DNA of 64,000 nt from Benthicola sp039584685 (GTDB lineage Bacteria > Gemmatimonadota > Gemmatimonadetes > Palauibacterales > Palauibacteraceae): the NCBI GenBank assembly GCA_039584685.1, contig JBDGXI010000002.1, positions 14,564 through 78,563 on the forward strand, written 5' to 3'. Shown piece by piece: positions 61,431-64,000 of the stretch. Every line of letters starts with the position of its first letter. Within the stretch, counting starts at the first letter, position 1. The notes under the pieces were generated by a model. It was not told the DNA's origin. It was given only the letters and a program-made list of their open reading frames with translations, and ran no database searches. Both the position numbers and the translations under genes were made by a program.

Positions 61431-62263
61431 CGTGAGCCGCCCTCGTCAAGAGTTTCCGTTTCTACCTGGTTGCCTCGCCAGACCTCAATCTGCCGGGTTG
61501 GCGTCGAGGGAGGCGGTGTTGCACGGCGCGGGGCCGAGGACCGAACGACCTGCCGCTGCGATGGCACGAGACTGTTGAGTCTGGCGCCCTGCGTAGACAC
61601 AGAGTCGATATCGAGCGTGTTGCGCAGGGCCAGCTGGATCCTGCCGCGTGTCGAGGCCAGGACCAACTCCTCCGCTTCCTCCGGCGACACCAGCACCGTG
61701 ATCACGGTCACCTGGATCGGCTGGCCGTTCTCGGCTTGCTCGATCACCTGACCCGAGGTGAGCACGGGCACGTTCTGCAGGATCAGCTTGGTCACGGGGT
61801 TGTCCGCCTGGTCGAGTGTCACCAGGACGTCTACCCGAGTGCCCGGAAGGACGAACCCGGCGATGCTGATCACGTCGTCGACGCGAACGCTGACTCCGCG
61901 CATCCCCTCCGGGATCACGATCGGCAGGCCGCCACCTGCTTCCTTGACCGCGATCTTGCTGGAGATCAGGGGCTCATTGAGGACAACGTGCGTGATCACT
62001 CCTCTCCCGAGCACCTCCTCGACAGACGAGCTGTAGCCCTCAGGGAGGAGGCCGCCCGGCCATCCCACAAGCTTCACGTCCTCAGGTGTAAGCACCGTAC
62101 CGAGAGACAGATCGCGTGCTGCGACCACAACCTCGGTCTCGCTGACCTCGACAGTACGGATCGGACTCTCGGGCTGGCGCAGGTAGTTCAACGCCAGCCA
62201 GGCGGCGGCAAGCCCTGACAGAAGAGCCAGTGCCATCACGATGAACAGCCGTCGACTACGCAT
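61427..62263 (-). CDS. cpaB: Tad pilus assembly protein RcpC/CpaB
   Basis: A 278-aa protein with an N-terminal membrane helix (LFIVMALALLSGLAAAWLAL) and a SAF-type domain (VVVAARDLSLGTVLTPEDVK; GVITHVVLNEPLISSKIAVK; GMRGVSVRVDDVISIAGFVL; GTRVDVLVTL). RcpC/CpaB is a periplasmic partner of the secretin. The Pro/Thr/Arg-rich C-terminus is low complexity. ATG 62263 has AGGA upstream. Confidence 0.94.
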   Translation of the reverse strand: MRSRRLFIVMALALLSGLAAAWLALNYLRQPESPIRTVEVSETEVVVAARDLSLGTVLTPEDVKLVGWPGGLLPEGYSSSVEEVLGRGVITHVVLNEPLISSKIAVKEAGGGLPIVIPEGMRGVSVRVDDVISIAGFVLPGTRVDVLVTLDQADNPVTKLILQNVPVLTSGQVIEQAENGQPIQVTVITVLVSPEEAEELVLASTRGRIQLALRNTLDIDSVSTQGARLNSLVPSQRQVVRSSAPRRATPPPSTPTRQIEVWRGNQVETETLDEGGSR

Positions 62264-62316
62264 GGCCAGTTATCCTGTTTCTCGACATGATTATCGGGCT
62301 CGCACAGTTTGAGCGT

Positions 62317-62835
62317 CTACCAGAGAAGGCCGATTACGGCGCCGACCGCTATCGCGACGCCATACGGAACTGTAACGGCGTCCCGGGTCTCGAGCGTTGG
62401 CACGGCATCCACCTCACCTCCGCTGATCGCCTTCAAAGCCAGTCCCCTCACGACCGTGACGGTCCCCGACAGACTCGAGCCGAGGCGTTTACGTCGGAAG
62501 GAAACCGCTACGGCAAGCACGCCGCCCACCAGGGCGGTCGCGAGCAGAGCGACGAAAGTGCTGTAAGGTCCAAGAAAGGCGCCCACCGCAGTAAGCAGCT
62601 TCACGTCGCCGCCACCCATTCCCTTGAGCATGAACAGCGGAAAGACCAGGAGGAACGCCAGAAGGGCACCGAGAAGGCCGCCGACGAGAGCGTCGACGCC
62701 ACCAGTAGTCAGGCGCAGCACCAGGGCGACGGCCAGGCCGCCTACCGTGATGAAGTTCGGTATTCTACGTGTCCCGACATCAAAAGCCGCAGCGAATGCG
62801 ACCGTCAGGACCATTCCGACTGCGCTGAGATCCAC
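62317..62835 (-). CDS. cpaA: Flp prepilin peptidase (TadV/CpaA, A24 family)
   Basis: A 172-aa polytopic aspartyl protease. Catalytic aspartates are in FDVGTRRIPNFITVGGLA (around residue 19) and GMGGGDVKLLTAVGAFLG (GxGD motif). Short, helices only, with no methyltransferase domain: the TadV/CpaA type. It cleaves the leader of the Flp pilins encoded just upstream. GTG start at 62835. It is separated from the first flp gene by a strong hairpin. Confidence 0.92.
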   Translation of the reverse strand: MDLSAVGMVLTVAFAAAFDVGTRRIPNFITVGGLAVALVLRLTTGGVDALVGGLLGALLAFLLVFPLFMLKGMGGGDVKLLTAVGAFLGPYSTFVALLATALVGGVLAVAVSFRRKRLGSSLSGTVTVVRGLALKAISGGEVDAVPTLETRDAVTVPYGVAIAVGAVIGLLW

Positions 62836-62871
62836 GGGTGGTCCCCCGAGTTATACGTCTGCTGTTGGTGC

Positions 62872-62907
62872 TCGGGAGGGCGATCCCCATGGGGGACGCC
62901 CTCCCGA
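62872..62907 (-). other. Long hairpin between flp1 and cpaA
   Basis: An 11-bp outer stem TCGGGAGGGCG / CGCCCTCCCGA (arms 62872-62882 and 62897-62907) continues after a bulged A into an inner stem TCCCC/GGGGA, giving ~16 bp in all. It starts about 20 bases after the flp stop. No T-run follows on the minus strand, so an RNA processing or stabilising hairpin, or partial terminator, is more likely than a classic terminator. Confidence 0.65.
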
Positions 62908-62927
62908 AGCGATTTACTTCCCGACTG

Positions 62928-63104
62928 TTACGGTCCCGCGCTCTGCAGGTTCGACGCGATGTTGTTAAACACCGTCGCGATGATCGGTCCCAGGATGTTC
63001 AGGGCAGCGATCACGACGATCGCGATCAGAGCCACGAGCAGGGCGTACTCGACGAGGTCCTGACCGGACTCGTCCGCCCACAGGGCTTTGAAGTGTGCAA
63101 GCAT
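62928..63104 (-). CDS. flp: Flp/Fap-type major pilin, 58 aa
   Basis: A short gene encoding 58 aa. Leader MLAHFKALWADESG, then the processing and EY motif GQDLVEYALL (cleavage after Gly14; Glu19, Tyr20), a hydrophobic helix ALLVALIAIVVIAALNILGP, and a short tail FNNIASNLQSAGP. These are Flp pilin features. A good Shine-Dalgarno GGGAGG lies upstream. It is the major structural subunit candidate, next to the peptidase that would cleave it. Confidence 0.93.
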   Translation of the reverse strand: MLAHFKALWADESGQDLVEYALLVALIAIVVIAALNILGPIIATVFNNIASNLQSAGP

Positions 63105-63180
63105 GTCTTTTCCTCCCGGCAGACTGCCGTTGATTGAATGCGCGGATTACACGCCGCGCGCGATCGTACATCCGTTAGGG

Positions 63181-63417
63181 TTAGGTCGCTGCGCTCTGAA
63201 GATTCGTCGCAACACCGTTGTAGAACCCGGCAATCGTTGGGCCAAGGAACTCGAGGGCCGCGATGACTACGATGGTGAGGAGAACGAGAAGCAACGCGTA
63301 TTCCGCGAGGTCCTGTCCGGACTCGTCCGTCCAGAGCCTGCTGAGCGGCCCTTGAAGACGCAGCGATCGACCGAGTCCCGCGGACTCAGCGCGGTAAGGT
63401 CGACATGAACGAATCAT
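63181..63417 (-). CDS. flp: Second Flp-type pilin (longer leader)
   Basis: A 78-aa Flp pilin: ...SRLWTDESGQDLAEYALLLV with cleavage after Gly and the EY motif, then a helix LLLVLLTIVVIAALEFLGPT and tail YNGVATNLQSAAT. The core is a paralogue of the 58-aa pilin. With the only in-frame ATG (63417) the leader is ~34 residues, much longer than the usual 10-20; a non-ATG start nearer the pilin core cannot be excluded. No Shine-Dalgarno precedes ATG 63417. It is the first gene after the putative sigma-54 promoter. Confidence 0.88.
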   Translation of the reverse strand: MIRSCRPYRAESAGLGRSLRLQGPLSRLWTDESGQDLAEYALLLVLLTIVVIAALEFLGPTIAGFYNGVATNLQSAAT

Positions 63418-63473
63418 GCCAGACCGCGAAAGTCGCCTTGCCGAGTCGGCGGGTGATTAGTCTGCCGTGTATC

Positions 63474-63491
63474 AGGCAATCCCCGTACCGG
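63474..63491 (-). promoter_or_regulatory. Candidate sigma-54 (-24/-12) promoter of the tad operon
   Basis: On the minus strand the sequence reads CCGGTACGGGGATTGCCT. It has GG (63489-63488) and GC (63477-63476) separated by exactly 10 bases, with the TTGC box intact and ACG matching the -24 element. Predicted start is near 63464, ~47 bases before the second pilin's ATG. An AT-rich stretch (63519-63547) lies upstream, as often found for IHF bending. It is a motif match only. Confidence 0.45.
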
Positions 63492-63760
63492 CCCAATTCT
63501 GGCGACATGGAAAACCCGCAACTGTTTGTTGTAAATTGAAATAGACGGCCGCGTCGGTCCGGGTCCAACAACCCTGGTACACTGTCCATCTGTGCCTAGC
63601 GCTTGCAAACTGCACTGTTTCACGACTGCGAGACCTGCACGCTCGAGCAGACATCGGGTCGAAAAAATTGTCGCGGTAACGTCACACTTGAACCTGTCCT
63701 GCTCCTGGCCGGGGGACCTCCATACGTCAGCCAATCGAGCGCAACGCTCATTCCTCCGGG

Positions 63761-63846
63761 CATAGCGATGCAACGGCGAAGCTCCCACCGAATATACCGG
63801 GTGCCCGGGGCTGTTGCACGGGTGCCACAGATTGAATATCGCTATG
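63761..63846. repeat. Inverted repeat CATAGCGAT ... ATCGCTATG
   Basis: Perfect 9-bp inverted repeat with 68 bases between arms, in the gene-free region upstream of the tad operon. GCAAC/GTTGC-type words recur between and around the arms (63769-63775, 63812-63819, 63856-63862). It may be paired activator sites or the closing stem of a structured RNA. Confidence 0.4.
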
Positions 63847-64000
63847 AGGGGGGTGTGCAACGCAAGGGGGAGAGCGCCGGAATGGCGCGCTCGTGTGCGG
63901 TCGGCGGGCCGGCGCCGCCAGTTCAGCCCGAATCAGCCCCTTCAGCTGACGACGAGCAGTAGCGAACGGTCGTCAAGAGATCCCCGACGAACACGAGTTC

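Larger units (their letters stand above)
63418..64000. other. Non-coding end region upstream of the tad locus
   Basis: About 580 bases without a credible gene on either strand. Open frames here (plus 63603-63962, minus 63414-63860) have no recognisable domain, no Shine-Dalgarno and improbable composition. The region contains the sigma-54-like site, the AT-rich stretch near 63519-63547, a GAGCG-CAA-CGCTC hairpin near 63736-63748, and a 9-bp inverted repeat (63761-63769 and 63838-63846). It probably holds regulatory sequence and possibly a small RNA. Confidence 0.55.

Noticed and set aside
63414..63860. Minus-strand open frame of 148 codons overlapping the tad promoter region
   Set aside because: Lacks any family pattern, overlaps the second pilin start and the promoter motif.
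63700..63870. c-di-GMP (GEMM) or cobalamin riboswitch upstream of tad
   Set aside because: Some words looked similar, but the conserved GEMM and B12-box positions could not be matched on either strand.
63603..63962. Plus-strand open frame of 119 codons at the right edge
   Set aside because: No Shine-Dalgarno, no domain, atypical composition; treated as non-coding.
1..64000. tRNA, rRNA, CRISPR arrays, insertion sequences, prophage
   Set aside because: Reading the intergenic regions on both strands showed no cloverleaf-like segments, regularly spaced repeats, transposase or phage motifs.

Overview
This 64 kb window is GC-rich chromosomal DNA from a Gram-negative-type (diderm) bacterium. The combination seen here points to the Gemmatimonadota or a close relative in the FCB group; this is inference, because no rRNA is present. 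The evidence is many lipoproteins with clear lipoboxes, an Mla-type lipid transporter, a caa3-type oxidase, a complete core Tad pilus locus, a DUF4175 protein, a large secreted M14 peptidase, a Ser/Thr kinase with membrane helices, and frequent GTG/TTG starts. I found no rRNA, tRNA, CRISPR array, insertion sequence or prophage. The window is nearly wall-to-wall coding and mostly housekeeping.

Layout, plus strand: the 3' end of an S1-domain protein (probably pnp) and an M16 peptidase (3-1530); alanine dehydrogenase (1644-2756); the rod-shape operon mreB-mreC-mreD-pbp2-rodA (2906-8388); accD, folC and a bacilliredoxin (8480-11074); hisS, proS, a Nif3-family gene and a protein kinase (11175-16069). 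Minus strand: an mlaE-mlaF-mlaD block and a lipoprotein (16086-19311). Plus strand again: M14 peptidase, clpB and a lipoprotein (19487-25370). A methylmalonyl-CoA epimerase lies on the minus strand (25395-25796), followed on the plus strand by trxA and rsmI.

From 27156 to 35672 comes an unusual chain of overlapping or abutting genes: DUF4175 coiled-coil protein, secreted TPR protein, secreted 420-aa protein of unknown function, class I/II aminotransferase, and a TonB-like protein that seems to start at CTG. Then follow valS, an Ig-like lipoprotein, selA, a gmhB-like phosphatase, purN and purH (35746-44012). A convincing sigma-70 promoter (44089-44117) drives the caa3 oxidase genes coxBACD (44182-48025), followed by a Zn/Cd-type P-ATPase (48104-50338).

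The last 13.5 kb is a minus-strand block. It is read from a putative sigma-54 promoter (about 63476-63491) through two Flp pilin genes (one only 58 codons), a prepilin peptidase, CpaB, secretin, CpaE/TadZ, CpaF/TadA, TadB and TadC. It continues with one-base or 11-base overlaps or very short gaps into a DUF192 protein, a winged-helix/AAA ATPase, a GT-C-like membrane protein, a PAP2/AUR1-like membrane protein and a DUF4159 protein. These trailing genes are the best candidates for undescribed accessory parts of the pilus or envelope. The final ~580 bases carry no credible gene but contain the promoter region and inverted repeats.
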